Positions 35,356-45,487 are shown, numbered from the stretch's first letter. The stretch: 59,086 nucleotides of DNA from Bacteroidetes bacterium HGW-Bacteroidetes-14 (GCA_002842655.1 PHDP01000002.1:1-59086); one strand, 5' to 3'. A program made the numbers and translations. The notes: generated from the letters alone by a model not told the origin.

Positions 35356-36561
35356 TTATTTTACCTGTGAGAAAATCCTCTGCCACAGAGCAGCCTCATT
35401 TGAGAGATCTGAAATAATTTTATCTGCCAGCCCGAATCCGGATGCATCACCGCTGAAACCCCACGGAGAGCCGTCGGACGAGTTCCCTATGTCCCACCTG
35501 ATTGTTAAAAGCTGAGGAACATGAGCCGGTCTTCCCTTTTTTACCAGCTGCGGATTGGGCCGTGAAAGCGGAATCCCCTCCTTCACCCCTGCCTTAACAA
35601 GGCCTGAGCCCTGGCCATACTGAACAGAAATATCCTCAGAGAGGTAAGCCTGAGCCCTCCTCTCCTCATCGCTCATCGCTGCCAGCTCAGCTTTGATTGC
35701 CATTATCTTTTTTCTCACCGGGTCAAGCTCTGCCTTCATGGCATCATCCTTTGAAAATCCAGGCTCCGGAGTAAAATCTATCGAGGCAACCTCTTTCTTC
35801 ATAATCTCCATTGATTTTCTGAAGTCCTCCGCAAGTTTTTTATCCTGTTTTAAAAGCACCTTGTATGTCTCTTCCATCTCCTTTAGTGACTCATCCATCT
35901 TTGCCTTCATCTCAGCAGGATTCTCCTCATTATCCTCCTGGCTGAATGCAGCCATCTTTACCCCAAGCATCTCCTCCTCCCTTGCAAGGCAAGCCTTAGC
36001 ATACTCCTCCCTGGTGCATGGAATAAATGCACTCTCTGCCATGGGAGATATAACCGCAATGTTTCCCAGATTTGTCTGGTAAACAGGATATCCGTGAAAT
36101 TCGTGAACCCTTGCCGGAGTTGCAATTATGTCACCAACAACAGGATTCCCGGCAATTGACCCGGGATTGTTAACTGTTATGGTAAAGCCGGATGACGACC
36201 CAGACGGGAACCTCTCTCCGCCATCCTTCACATAAACACTAAGTGAAAGTGAGAGTGAAATTCTGTCAGAAAGATATGCGAAAAACCTCCCTTTAGCCCC
36301 AACCGGAGGTCTGAGCCCGCTCCAAGAGGATATTATTTCAGAAACTGAATTCAGGTAATTTAAACAACTTGCAGAAGACTCTCCGGGGTAGGTTTCAGAG
36401 AAATCTGAGGCGACTGATTTCTCAAATGTAAGTTCCCCTTTTGAGTCCGGTAAAAAGATTCGCTCATCAATTACCACCTCTCTCTCCTGAGCAGTGAGCA
36501 GGTTCCCTGAGGCAATTACAAACCACAGGAAGAGAGACAGGCATTTAATTATGGAGTTCAT
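35356..36561 (-). CDS. Secreted hypothetical protein
   Basis: Signal peptide MNSIIKCLSLFLWFVIASGNLLTAQ; start moved to ATG 36561, overlapping the next gene upstream. Confidence 0.7.
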   Translation of the reverse strand: MNSIIKCLSLFLWFVIASGNLLTAQEREVVIDERIFLPDSKGELTFEKSVASDFSETYPGESSASCLNYLNSVSEIISSWSGLRPPVGAKGRFFAYLSDRISLSLSLSVYVKDGGERFPSGSSSGFTITVNNPGSIAGNPVVGDIIATPARVHEFHGYPVYQTNLGNIAVISPMAESAFIPCTREEYAKACLAREEEMLGVKMAAFSQEDNEENPAEMKAKMDESLKEMEETYKVLLKQDKKLAEDFRKSMEIMKKEVASIDFTPEPGFSKDDAMKAELDPVRKKIMAIKAELAAMSDEERRAQAYLSEDISVQYGQGSGLVKAGVKEGIPLSRPNPQLVKKGRPAHVPQLLTIRWDIGNSSDGSPWGFSGDASGFGLADKIISDLSNEAALWQRIFSQVK

Positions 36562-37438
36562 ACTTCCCAGCCCAGAAATCGTAGCTTCTGGCCAATATGT
36601 ATGAATAATCCTCAACAGCCTTAATGGCATAGGTCTCGTTATCCACTACAGGCGGCTGTTTATTGAACTGAAGTCTGAAGATCTCTGCCTCAATCTGTGC
36701 AACCTCCCTTAGCATTGGAATCATCTTTTTAGTAAAGCTCAGGTGACTCTCAACATAATTTATCCATAGCGGAGACATATTGCCGCAGTATTTTACCTGC
36801 TCGCTGTGACAAGCCTTGGTATAGGCCTCCCACCTTCTTGCATCAGCCGCAGTAGCGCCCTCCCCATGGGTTACATCTTTAACGCTCTCTGCAAGAATTG
36901 CCAGAGCCTTGTTGAGTTTGCGGGTCTCAAGTGTGTCAGCAATCTCAATATCTTTTGCTCTTGAGGCAATAACCCCTTTCATGACCTCCATCTCATCCAC
37001 AAGAGCCTTCTGCCTTTGGGCGAGGCTTGTCATTTTTTGCGCATTACTGTTTTTGCCTGCATTGCCAGACATACTCTGAGCCATCATCTTCTCTGCATAC
37101 TCCTTAGCCCACTTTTCCTGTTCTGCCTCACTCATGTTTTCCAGTTTTTCAACCTCCTTCATGCTGATTCCGGCTTTGGACAATGCCGCCGCAGCCATTT
37201 CATCTGCATCATCCTGCTGATACTCCTCACCTTTCTGGCTCAGCTTCTCTGAATAATTTCTGAAGGCCTTGCTAAACACATCAATCTGCTTGCTGAACTT
37301 TGCAATAACAGATGTATCTGCAGTACAGCTTACATTTGGAACAGGAGGGAGCAGTGCCATGAAAGCCTCAGCCGTGCTCTGTCCCGCTGCCTGAGCCCAC
37401 AAGAGCGACAGTGCAGCACAAATAAGAACTCGTTTCAT
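36545..37438 (-). CDS. Secreted hypothetical protein (coiled-coil-rich)
   Basis: Signal peptide MKRVLICAALSLLWAQAAGQ; 4-nt gap to the OmpA-family gene. Confidence 0.7.
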   Translation of the reverse strand: MKRVLICAALSLLWAQAAGQSTAEAFMALLPPVPNVSCTADTSVIAKFSKQIDVFSKAFRNYSEKLSQKGEEYQQDDADEMAAAALSKAGISMKEVEKLENMSEAEQEKWAKEYAEKMMAQSMSGNAGKNSNAQKMTSLAQRQKALVDEMEVMKGVIASRAKDIEIADTLETRKLNKALAILAESVKDVTHGEGATAADARRWEAYTKACHSEQVKYCGNMSPLWINYVESHLSFTKKMIPMLREVAQIEAEIFRLQFNKQPPVVDNETYAIKAVEDYSYILARSYDFWAGKYELHN

Positions 37439-37442
37439 AATC

Positions 37443-38759
37443 TTAAAGTTTTATGAATTCAACTCTTCTGTTCTTAGCCTTATTCTCAGGCTTGTCGTTG
37501 GCAGCCACAGGCTGATTCTCTCCCAGTCCGTCGGTAACTATTCTGTCACCCGCAATTTTAAACTCTGTTTCCAGATAGCGCTTTACATTCGCTGCCCTTC
37601 GTTTTGACAGATCGAGATTGAGAGCGTCGTTTCCATCGCTGTCTGTATGTCCCACAATCTTGATTTTAACATCAGGATTCTCACTCAGGACTGCAGCAAT
37701 CTCTTTAACCGACCCGTAGGATTCGGCCTTAACCACATCCTTCCCGGAATCGAAGTAGATTCCGTAAGAGACAATCTTACCCTCTGTGAGAAGCTTGCTG
37801 CGCATATCAGGCGCTGCAGATGTGATTTTGATGTTGGTAATATATGGCCAGCTGTGTGCGTCCCATCCTGAGAAGCGCAGTCTGTTGAACATGGTACCCG
37901 CATAGATATTTGTAGGAGAATCAAGAACCTTTGCTCCCTCATGATAGATTCTCACCCTTCTTTTCTGAATCCATACAATCACATGGTTAGGCTTCTCAAG
38001 AGTTACCGGATTCTTTGCAGCCTGAGCTGTGAGCCAGTCCTGATCCGGTGCATATCCCTTAGTCTCCCATCCGTCATTCTTAGGTGTGATATGAAGTCCC
38101 CTTACTCCCGGGTAGAGGTCGTCATTCATCTCTTTGCGGTCAGATGGATCATCTTCGTAAAGCGTTAGTGAAATCCCGTACTGGTATACATCATCGGGAA
38201 TGATATCAAACTCAATAATAAAATTGTCAGGGAATGCGATGTTCTTAGTGTAGCAATAGACAGCGTCCTCCCCGTTGAGGTGAAGCCACTTTCCCCCGGC
38301 CAGGTTAACACTCTTTACCTCACCGCTTCCGTTGGATGTCCAGAGGGCAGGAAAATCACCAATGGCATCCTGAGAAAAGTCTTCAAAATAGAGAATCTTG
38401 TCTCCGGGAACAAAGTCATATTGTGTAAATGAAGTAAGCTTCTGCTGCTGAGGTTTGTCCGCTTCGGTTTTAGTGTTTTTACTCTTTGCGGCACTCTCAT
38501 CTTCATCCCCGGACTCTTCATTTTCACTTTTTGCCTGTTTACTCTCCTCTCCCTCCTCGCCGCTCTTTTTCTTAGTTCCCTTTTCTACTGCCTCAAACCC
38601 CTTCTCCATTACCTCTTCTGTCTTCTCCTCAACTTTTTGTTCCACCTTCTCCTTGGCCTTCTCCTTGGCTTTGTTTCCCAGTGAGTTAAGCCAGCTTTGT
38701 CCCTGCATGCTGCCGGCGGCCAGCATCAGGATGCAAATAGTCAATATTATTCTTTTCAT
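37443..38759 (-). CDS. OmpA family protein with internal lectin-like domain and charged N-terminal linker
   Basis: C-terminal IKIVGHTDSDGNDALNLDLSKRRAANVKRYL OmpA motif; KEKAKEKVEQKVEEKTEEV linker. Confidence 0.85.
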   Translation of the reverse strand: MKRIILTICILMLAAGSMQGQSWLNSLGNKAKEKAKEKVEQKVEEKTEEVMEKGFEAVEKGTKKKSGEEGEESKQAKSENEESGDEDESAAKSKNTKTEADKPQQQKLTSFTQYDFVPGDKILYFEDFSQDAIGDFPALWTSNGSGEVKSVNLAGGKWLHLNGEDAVYCYTKNIAFPDNFIIEFDIIPDDVYQYGISLTLYEDDPSDRKEMNDDLYPGVRGLHITPKNDGWETKGYAPDQDWLTAQAAKNPVTLEKPNHVIVWIQKRRVRIYHEGAKVLDSPTNIYAGTMFNRLRFSGWDAHSWPYITNIKITSAAPDMRSKLLTEGKIVSYGIYFDSGKDVVKAESYGSVKEIAAVLSENPDVKIKIVGHTDSDGNDALNLDLSKRRAANVKRYLETEFKIAGDRIVTDGLGENQPVAANDKPENKAKNRRVEFIKL

Positions 38760-38827
38760 TGCAAAAAACTTTTTTGAAAGTTACTATGCAACAAAGAGAT
38801 AAAATTGTAAAAAACGGCAATAAAGTG

Positions 38828-39649
38828 CTAAAAACCAGAGTAGATTTTTACCAGTTCGAGATCTCGTTTAAAGAACTTTCCCGGGCACTCCCCGAGGATT
38901 TTTTTGATATCGTGATCAAGGTGTGACTGGTCAAAGAAATTTCCCCTGTATGTCAGATCCATCAGGTTCTGATTGCCTGACTCATAAATATGTCTCCACA
39001 GAAGGTGAACTCTTACAAGGCGGGAGAGACCCTTGGCAGATATGCCAACCCTTTTTCTGAACTGATTTCTGAAGGTCCTGTCACTCATCCCGGAGATTCC
39101 GGTGAGGGCAGAGATTTTCATACATCCACCGGAGACAAAGATGGTTTCATAGACACGGTCAATTTCATCAGGGACATAATTTTCGATATGGTAAGTGGTG
39201 CTTATGTAATCAGAAAATAACACAATTTGCTCCTCGGGTGTAGTGCAGTTTCTCATTTCGTGCCAGAGTTTCTCCGGGATAAACTCTTCTGCAGAAATAT
39301 ACGGAACCTCCCTGCCTCCGGTGAGGGAAATGCCTGTAAGCCCTGTAAGAACGCTGCTTTTGCATACAACAATAAGTGAACTCATTTCGCACTGCGGAAC
39401 GACATTTACATATCCCAGGTAGGGGAGTGTCAGAAAATATGGAGGGAGAAACCTCTCTGCCGCATCCTCTGTGCTCATCTTGATTTTTCCGCAGAAATTG
39501 AAGACCAGATTACATGATCCGTCAGGAATGTGTTTGTCTCCGGGCCTGTTTTCGGGATAGACTGTAAGATCCAGTGCAATGAATTTTCTGACCAGAACAG
39601 AGATGTTTCCGGCGGGTTCAATTATTCTTGATACAAAATTCCCTTCCAT
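38828..39649 (-). CDS. AraC-type transcriptional regulator
   Basis: C-terminal HTH: SALTGISGMSDRTFRNQFRKRVGISAKGLSRLVRVH and FFDQSHLDHDIKKILGECPGKF. Confidence 0.82.
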   Translation of the reverse strand: MEGNFVSRIIEPAGNISVLVRKFIALDLTVYPENRPGDKHIPDGSCNLVFNFCGKIKMSTEDAAERFLPPYFLTLPYLGYVNVVPQCEMSSLIVVCKSSVLTGLTGISLTGGREVPYISAEEFIPEKLWHEMRNCTTPEEQIVLFSDYISTTYHIENYVPDEIDRVYETIFVSGGCMKISALTGISGMSDRTFRNQFRKRVGISAKGLSRLVRVHLLWRHIYESGNQNLMDLTYRGNFFDQSHLDHDIKKILGECPGKFFKRDLELVKIYSGF

Positions 39650-39708
39650 AGCGAAACGGATTTATAACAATTATTCGCTATAAAGTTATGAATTTTTCTC
39701 CGGTAACT

Positions 39709-40725
39709 TCAGAAAAGATCGGAATGATTAACAAACCATTTGTATAGTTGCCCAATACCCTCAGAGAGAGGAGTGTCCGGGCGGTAGCCAAAATCCTGCT
39801 CTAGCATGGATGTATCTGCATAGGTCTGGAATACATCGCCTTGTTGCATTCCCGTCATCTCTTTAATTGCACTCTTGCCTGAAACCTTTTCAATCGTCTC
39901 TATAAAATCGGTAAGACGAACAGGTTTGCTGTTCCCGATGTTGTAGATTCTGTGCAGATTTTCACCTGCAGGGACCGGTGTCTCCGCAACAGAAACCACA
40001 CCCTTAACAATATCGTCAATGAATGTGAAATCTCTGTATAGTTCACCGTTATTGAAAACCTTTATTGGTTTGCCCTGCTCAATTGCTTTCAAAAAGAGCA
40101 TGGGAGCCATGTCGGGTCTGCCCCAGGGGCCGTAAACCGTGAAGAACCTTAGTCCTGTAGCGGGAATTGAATAGAGCTTTGAATAGACACCCGCCATAAG
40201 TTCATCGGCCTTTTTTGTTGCAGCATAAAGACTTACAGGATAGTCAGTTCGGTCGGTTTCAGAAAACGGAACCTTCTCATTCAGGCCATAAACACTGCTG
40301 GAGCTTGCATAAACAAGTTGCTTAACGGGAAATCTTCTGCACGCCTCAAGGATATTAAGAAATCCGTCAATATTCGATTTAATGTATGCATGCGGATTCT
40401 CTATTGAATAGCGCACCCCCGCCTGGGCAGCGAGATTGCATACAACATCAAACCGGTGCTCCTCAAAGAGGGAGGCGACAGCATTCATGTCAGAGATATC
40501 GGCCTTAATAAACTTGTAACCGGGATACTTTGTGCTGCTCACCGGCCTGCCGCTCTCCATTTCGCTGCGGGAGAATCCGCTCTCTTCGCCCCTTGCAAAT
40601 TTAAGCCTTACATCGTAGTAGTCATTGATATTGTCAAGACCAACCACCTCATGCCCCGCCTTAGCAAGTGCAATGGCAGTATGAAATCCTATGAATCCGG
40701 CCGAGCCTGTGACAAGTATCTTCAT
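39709..40725 (-). CDS. NAD-dependent epimerase, UDP-glucuronate 4-epimerase-like
   Basis: MKILVTGSAGFIGFHTA; YASSSSVYG; YAATKKADE; GLRFFTVYGPWGRPDMA. Confidence 0.88.
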   Translation of the reverse strand: MKILVTGSAGFIGFHTAIALAKAGHEVVGLDNINDYYDVRLKFARGEESGFSRSEMESGRPVSSTKYPGYKFIKADISDMNAVASLFEEHRFDVVCNLAAQAGVRYSIENPHAYIKSNIDGFLNILEACRRFPVKQLVYASSSSVYGLNEKVPFSETDRTDYPVSLYAATKKADELMAGVYSKLYSIPATGLRFFTVYGPWGRPDMAPMLFLKAIEQGKPIKVFNNGELYRDFTFIDDIVKGVVSVAETPVPAGENLHRIYNIGNSKPVRLTDFIETIEKVSGKSAIKEMTGMQQGDVFQTYADTSMLEQDFGYRPDTPLSEGIGQLYKWFVNHSDLF

Positions 40726-40743
40726 TTAAAGAATTTTTTCTGA

Positions 40744-42372
40744 CTACAAAACTACATAATAGAAATAACCTACGGGGTGTTTTTCTTTATCTGCAAGCAG
40801 ATCTTTTATATCTGCATCCTTCTCCAGCTCGCTCTGCATAAGTATAAGAATGATTCTCTCCTCTGCAGCCTCGTGATCCGGTGTTGCAGCAGCCTCAATT
40901 CTCTCTCTCAGCTCCTCTTTTGAAACATCCTGCGGCAAAGCACCAATATAAACATCAATATTCTCTGCCCTTGGTATATTGTAGTACATATAGCGCATGG
41001 CTCCGTGCTCCTCTGCGGCAGCCCTGGCTTCGCGCGAAACGGCACCCATTCCAATGTTTGGATTGTATTCCGGAATAAAGAAAGATATGGTAAAGATGGC
41101 AGCCAGTAATCCAGCTCCCATGGTTATAATTGTACTGTTCAGAGATTTCTCTGCGGCTGCGGCATCTGATTTCTTTCTGCCTGAAAGCAACTGGCCCAGG
41201 GCGAGAGCTCCGGTTACTGAAACAACAGCAGCCGTTGCAATGACCCATCCGTTTTTAAGCAGTGGCTCTTCAATAAATAGGGTTGCAATAAGGGCTCCCG
41301 GGAGTGCAACAGCAAAAAGGGCTGCCGGAATTCCAATCAGCAATCTTGCAAATAGTTTTCCGCTGAATTTAGGAAGCCACAGAACTGTCATAAAGACAAA
41401 GAATGCAAATGCCGGAAGCATGTAAATCTGAATTTTCGAACTTACGAATGAGAGCATGATGAAAGTGCTCAGAAGCGATGTAAGGAAAAACTTTTCCAGA
41501 TCTGTTGAGGCAATCCTCTTTACCAGTCCTGCTGCCAGAACACCCACAATGAGGAATGCCCATGGTGCAAGAGAGTACCAGATTGCGATCATGTAATAGT
41601 AGAAAGGCTCTTTATGGTGGAATGAGTCAACTGCTCTGTTAATTGTCTGGTTAAAGAGCAGGTTGTTGATATATTCATCACCACCCTCAAGGTATGCGCT
41701 TGTAAACCAGACTGCACACAGCGCAATGATAACTGACAGTGTTCGCACACCCCAGTATTTTGCTATGGCCCTGAAGTCCCGTTTTACAATAAGGAATGTT
41801 ATAGTTGTAACCAGAGGCACCAGTATTCCGACAGGCCCCTTCGAGAAAATTGCCATGAAGACATAGACGGGGAACATCCATTTGTCACGCCTCTTCTCCT
41901 CTCCTGAGTACATTCTGAAAAATGTGTAAAGCGAGAGAACTATGAACATATTCATGAGCATGTCCATTCTGAGAACAACAGCAGAACCAATAAAGAATAC
42001 AGATGTAAGAAGCATAAGCTCTCCGGCGATTCTTCCCTGACGGGAAACCACATTACGGGTCCATCTGCCCATAATCCACAGAATCACAAGTGCCGGGATA
42101 TATGAAAAGAGTGCGAGGAAAAACATGCTGTGTGTGCCGAATATCATCTTTCCTGCCATCACTATCCACAGATAGAGCGGTGGCTTGTCTGCATAGTGAA
42201 TACCGTGGTTCGTGAATGTAAAGAGTGAACCGTTGCGGATTGCCTCCTCGGCAATGCTCATGTATCTTAGCTCGTTGTTCCTTGTGAAGTCGCGTGTGAG
42301 AAACATTGGAACCACAGCAAGGAAATAGAGAAGATACCTGTACTTAACTATTAGATTGAGAAATCTGTTCAT
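40744..42372 (-). CDS. GT39/ArnT-like polyprenyl-phosphate glycosyltransferase
   Basis: TRDFTRNNELRYMSIAEEAIRNGSLFTFTNHGIHYADKPPLYLWIV; multi-TM. Confidence 0.83.
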   Translation of the reverse strand: MNRFLNLIVKYRYLLYFLAVVPMFLTRDFTRNNELRYMSIAEEAIRNGSLFTFTNHGIHYADKPPLYLWIVMAGKMIFGTHSMFFLALFSYIPALVILWIMGRWTRNVVSRQGRIAGELMLLTSVFFIGSAVVLRMDMLMNMFIVLSLYTFFRMYSGEEKRRDKWMFPVYVFMAIFSKGPVGILVPLVTTITFLIVKRDFRAIAKYWGVRTLSVIIALCAVWFTSAYLEGGDEYINNLLFNQTINRAVDSFHHKEPFYYYMIAIWYSLAPWAFLIVGVLAAGLVKRIASTDLEKFFLTSLLSTFIMLSFVSSKIQIYMLPAFAFFVFMTVLWLPKFSGKLFARLLIGIPAALFAVALPGALIATLFIEEPLLKNGWVIATAAVVSVTGALALGQLLSGRKKSDAAAAEKSLNSTIITMGAGLLAAIFTISFFIPEYNPNIGMGAVSREARAAAEEHGAMRYMYYNIPRAENIDVYIGALPQDVSKEELRERIEAAATPDHEAAEERIILILMQSELEKDADIKDLLADKEKHPVGYFYYVVL

Positions 42373-42979
42373 TGTGTTTTTTATGCAATGCGATATTCCT
42401 GATATAGGCTATGAATCCGAATGATTGTCCCAGAATAAGGACAGGGTCGAGCCTGAGCAGGGCGTAAATGATAATTATTGATGAGCCGGAAAGGCTTATA
42501 ATCCAGAATCCCAGCGGCAACACTGACTCCCCTTTTTTAACGGAGTAAAAAAGCTGATAGACAAACCTGAGGGTAAAAATTACCTGACCTGCAGAACCCA
42601 TAACCAGCATCCAGAGTGGAATGTTTTCATTTCTGAGGAATGTGGCTGCAAATTCGGCAGCATCTCCGGATGCAAATATTATTGCGATGGGAGGTGTGAT
42701 AATAAGTATGGCTCTTATCAGAAACGGAACCTTTTTCCATACGCTTTTGGCGTTAAGATTCCAGATGTAAATATAGTATGCGATTACCTGTCCCAGTATG
42801 ATTGCAAAGTCCTCTCTCATCCATCCGTAAATAAAGAAGAGCCATGAGGCAATAATGCTCAGGATCCAGAAGATTGAAGGTGAAAGAGATTTTTTAGCCC
42901 TCTCGGACAGAATCCACTGAAGAACTGTCCTTGCCCCGAAAAAGAGCTGAGCCAGAAATCCTATTGCGTATACAAGCAT
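42344..42979 (-). CDS. Lipid-A biosynthesis N-terminal-domain (LAB_N) membrane protein
   Basis: FLAQLFFGARTVLQWILSERAKKSLSPSIFWILSIIASWLFFIYGWMRED, duplicated as VMGSAGQVIFTLRFVYQLFYSVKKGESVLPLGFWIISLSGSS. Confidence 0.82.
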   Translation of the reverse strand: MLVYAIGFLAQLFFGARTVLQWILSERAKKSLSPSIFWILSIIASWLFFIYGWMREDFAIILGQVIAYYIYIWNLNAKSVWKKVPFLIRAILIITPPIAIIFASGDAAEFAATFLRNENIPLWMLVMGSAGQVIFTLRFVYQLFYSVKKGESVLPLGFWIISLSGSSIIIIYALLRLDPVLILGQSFGFIAYIRNIALHKKHNEQISQSNS

Positions 42980-43713
42980 TACTTAATGTTATTTTCAGTA
43001 ACGTTATAATTGATATATCTGGACCTCATCCATCGGTATGCAAAAGTATCCATCAGCGGTCCAAGCAACCTGTTCCAGAGGTTGAACTTTGAAACCCCTG
43101 CCACCCTTGGGAAGTGTCTTACGGAAACCTGCTTAACAGTGCCGTTCTGAAGCATGAGCAGGGCAGGAAGGAATCTGTGCATTCCTGTAAAGAAAGGAAT
43201 CCGCTTTGCGTAATCTGTGCGGATTATCTTAAGAGGGCACCCGGTGTCCTCGATTCCGTCCTTGGTCATAAACCTTCTGAAGCCGTTTGCAATTTTTGAA
43301 GAGATACCCTTAACGAAAGAATCCTTCCTGTTTGTGCGGATACCCATAACCATTGCATAATCATTGACATGCGGGATAAGAAGGTGGAAATCCTCCGGTG
43401 TTGTCTGCAAATCTGCATCAATGTAACCTACAAAAGGTGAGTCTGCTAAATCGATACCTGCCTTCATTGCAGCGCTGAGTCCGCAGTTTTTCTCAAATGA
43501 AGCATAATAGAATGCGCTCTGTCTGCTGCAAACAGCCTCAATTTTCTCAAGGCTGCTATCCTTTGAGCCGTCGTTAATAAAGAGTACGCATGCCGGGAAG
43601 TCCGGTGAGGATGCAATAAACTTCGAAAGTTTATCTTCAAGCGCGGCAATGTTGTCCTCTTCGTTATATACGGGAACAATGATTGTCAGCTTATATTGAG
43701 CGGTTTTGTTCAT
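42979..43713 (-). CDS. GT2 glycosyltransferase (polyprenyl-phosphate sugar transferase type)
   Basis: TIIVPVYNEEDNIAALEDKL; GYIDADLQTTPED. Confidence 0.88.
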   Translation of the reverse strand: MNKTAQYKLTIIVPVYNEEDNIAALEDKLSKFIASSPDFPACVLFINDGSKDSSLEKIEAVCSRQSAFYYASFEKNCGLSAAMKAGIDLADSPFVGYIDADLQTTPEDFHLLIPHVNDYAMVMGIRTNRKDSFVKGISSKIANGFRRFMTKDGIEDTGCPLKIIRTDYAKRIPFFTGMHRFLPALLMLQNGTVKQVSVRHFPRVAGVSKFNLWNRLLGPLMDTFAYRWMRSRYINYNVTENNIK

Positions 43714-43801
43714 ATATGTTCATCAAATAAAGCCTGCAAAGATAATCACAAGCAATCTTTTTTTACTATTTTTGGAGACTTTTGAAACATTTACAAATAC
43801 C

Positions 43802-44977
43802 ATGCTAGATTTTAACAACACAGAAGTTGCCTTCGCCTCGAAGAGCAACAACGACTTGCGCAACGCATATATATTATTTTCGACCATTGCCAGCCCTGCA
43901 CTTGTAAAGGGTGCAAAAGGGGTCACAAACTTTGCCATGGGGGCAGGTTTGCCTCTCTCATGGGCTGTTAAACCAACTCTCTACCGTCAGTTTGTAGGCG
44001 GAGAGACTCTTCAGGAGGCATCACTCACAACATCTGCCCTCTACAGAAACAATGTAAGCTCGGTTCTCGACTACTCTGCAGAAGGCGGCAAAGAGCTTTC
44101 TGATGTAGAAAGAACCTATGCAGAGGTTATGCGCTCTATTGAAAACGCAAAGGGAAAGCCGGAAATTGCCTTTACAGTTTTTAAACCTACAGGGCTTGTG
44201 GTAGGGCATATTCTAGAAAGAGCGGTATCATCAAAGGAGAACCTCAGCGACATAGAGAAGATGGAGATGGACAATTTCAGAACCAGATTCTTTGCTCTCT
44301 GCCGCAGGGCGTATGAAAACAATGTAAGAATTCTTGTTGATGCAGAGCATTATGAGTATCAGGATCTCATTGACAAACTTACGGAGGAGGCAATGGAATC
44401 ATTTAACAAGGAGCGAATTACAGTATTTCATACTCTTCAGATGTACAGACATGACAGAATAGCGTATCTGAAGTATCTCCATAGTGAGGCTAAGGAGAAG
44501 GGCTACCGGCTGGGGATAAAATTTGTACGCGGTGCCTATATGGAAGAGGAGCGTGAAAGGGCACGCAGAATGGGCTACCTCTCACCAATCTGTGCTACAA
44601 AGGAGGATACAGACAGAAGCTATGACGACGGGCTCCGCTATGTTGTGGCAAATATTGATGATATGGAGCTCTTTAGCGGAACACATAATTACGAAAGTAA
44701 CTACCTTCTTGCAAATCTAATCACAGAAAAGGGTCTGCAGAAGAATGACAAAAGGATTTGGTTCTCCCAGCTCTACGGAATGAGTGATAATATCACTTAT
44801 GCACTGGCGAGGGAGGGATATAATGTCTGCAAATACATTCCGTATGCTCCGGTAAAGGAGGTTTTGCCATACCTTCTAAGACGTGCAGAAGAGAACACAT
44901 CAATGGCAGGACAGACCGGCAGGGAGCTTGGTTTAATTAAGGCCGAGATGGCAAGAAGGAACATGAGACTAATTTAG
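43802..44977 (+). CDS. Proline dehydrogenase (monofunctional)
   Basis: RILVDAEHYEYQDLID, GIKFVRGAYMEEERERARRMGY, FSQLYGMSDNITYALA, LRRAEENTSM; start moved to ATG 43802. Confidence 0.88.
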   Translation: MLDFNNTEVAFASKSNNDLRNAYILFSTIASPALVKGAKGVTNFAMGAGLPLSWAVKPTLYRQFVGGETLQEASLTTSALYRNNVSSVLDYSAEGGKELSDVERTYAEVMRSIENAKGKPEIAFTVFKPTGLVVGHILERAVSSKENLSDIEKMEMDNFRTRFFALCRRAYENNVRILVDAEHYEYQDLIDKLTEEAMESFNKERITVFHTLQMYRHDRIAYLKYLHSEAKEKGYRLGIKFVRGAYMEEERERARRMGYLSPICATKEDTDRSYDDGLRYVVANIDDMELFSGTHNYESNYLLANLITEKGLQKNDKRIWFSQLYGMSDNITYALAREGYNVCKYIPYAPVKEVLPYLLRRAEENTSMAGQTGRELGLIKAEMARRNMRLI

Positions 44978-45069
44978 TATAGTGGTCAAAATATTTGAGG
45001 GCAAATATTTTATCCATATATTTGCCACGCGGAAGTAATTCCACTGGCAATCATTAAAGAGTGAAAATA

Positions 45070-45387
45070 ATGGGAGAGAACATAGTTCATAATGAGAACA
45101 GGAGCCGCTTTGAATATATTTTTGAAGATGTAACCGCATACGTAGAATACGATCTTTTCGATAGTATGATGGATATTACCCATACTATAGTTCCAAAAAA
45201 ACTTGAGGGTCGCGGGATAGGCGGAATGCTGGTTAAAAGTGCGCTCGATTACGCAAGGGTTAAGGGTTTGAAGGTTAAGCCCACCTGCTGGTTTGCAGAC
45301 AAATTCATCAAAAAATTCCCCGGATATGAAGACCTTGTTGTTGAAGTACCGGATGATGCTCATAACGGACCTGTCTGCGAAATCTGA
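45070..45387 (+). CDS. GNAT-like N-acetyltransferase (YjdJ type)
   Basis: ITHTIVPKKLEGRGIGGMLVKSALDYARVKGLKVKPTCWF. Confidence 0.85.
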   Translation: MGENIVHNENRSRFEYIFEDVTAYVEYDLFDSMMDITHTIVPKKLEGRGIGGMLVKSALDYARVKGLKVKPTCWFADKFIKKFPGYEDLVVEVPDDAHNGPVCEI

Positions 45388-45423
45388 TTCAGAGAGCAAA
45401 ACCTGAACAAAAACTAAAGAAAA

Positions 45424-45469
45424 ATGTTGATATTGCATCATCCGGAAAGGAAAATCGCAATATCAACAT
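45424..45469. promoter_or_regulatory. Inverted repeat upstream of the DUF438/hemerythrin gene (operator, leader hairpin or terminator)
   Basis: ATGTTGATATTGC (45424..45436) / GCAATATCAACAT (45457..45469), perfect 13-bp arms, 18 nt before ATG 45488. Confidence 0.55.
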
Positions 45470-45487
45470 AAATCTATATATATCACC

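Noticed and set aside
43802-44977. Proline dehydrogenase without an adjacent P5C dehydrogenase as unusual
   Set aside because: Monofunctional, separately encoded PRODH is common outside PutA-containing bacteria.
45070-45387. GNAT protein as a TacT-type toxin
   Set aside because: Small YjdJ-like GNAT without an adjacent RHH/HTH antitoxin gene.
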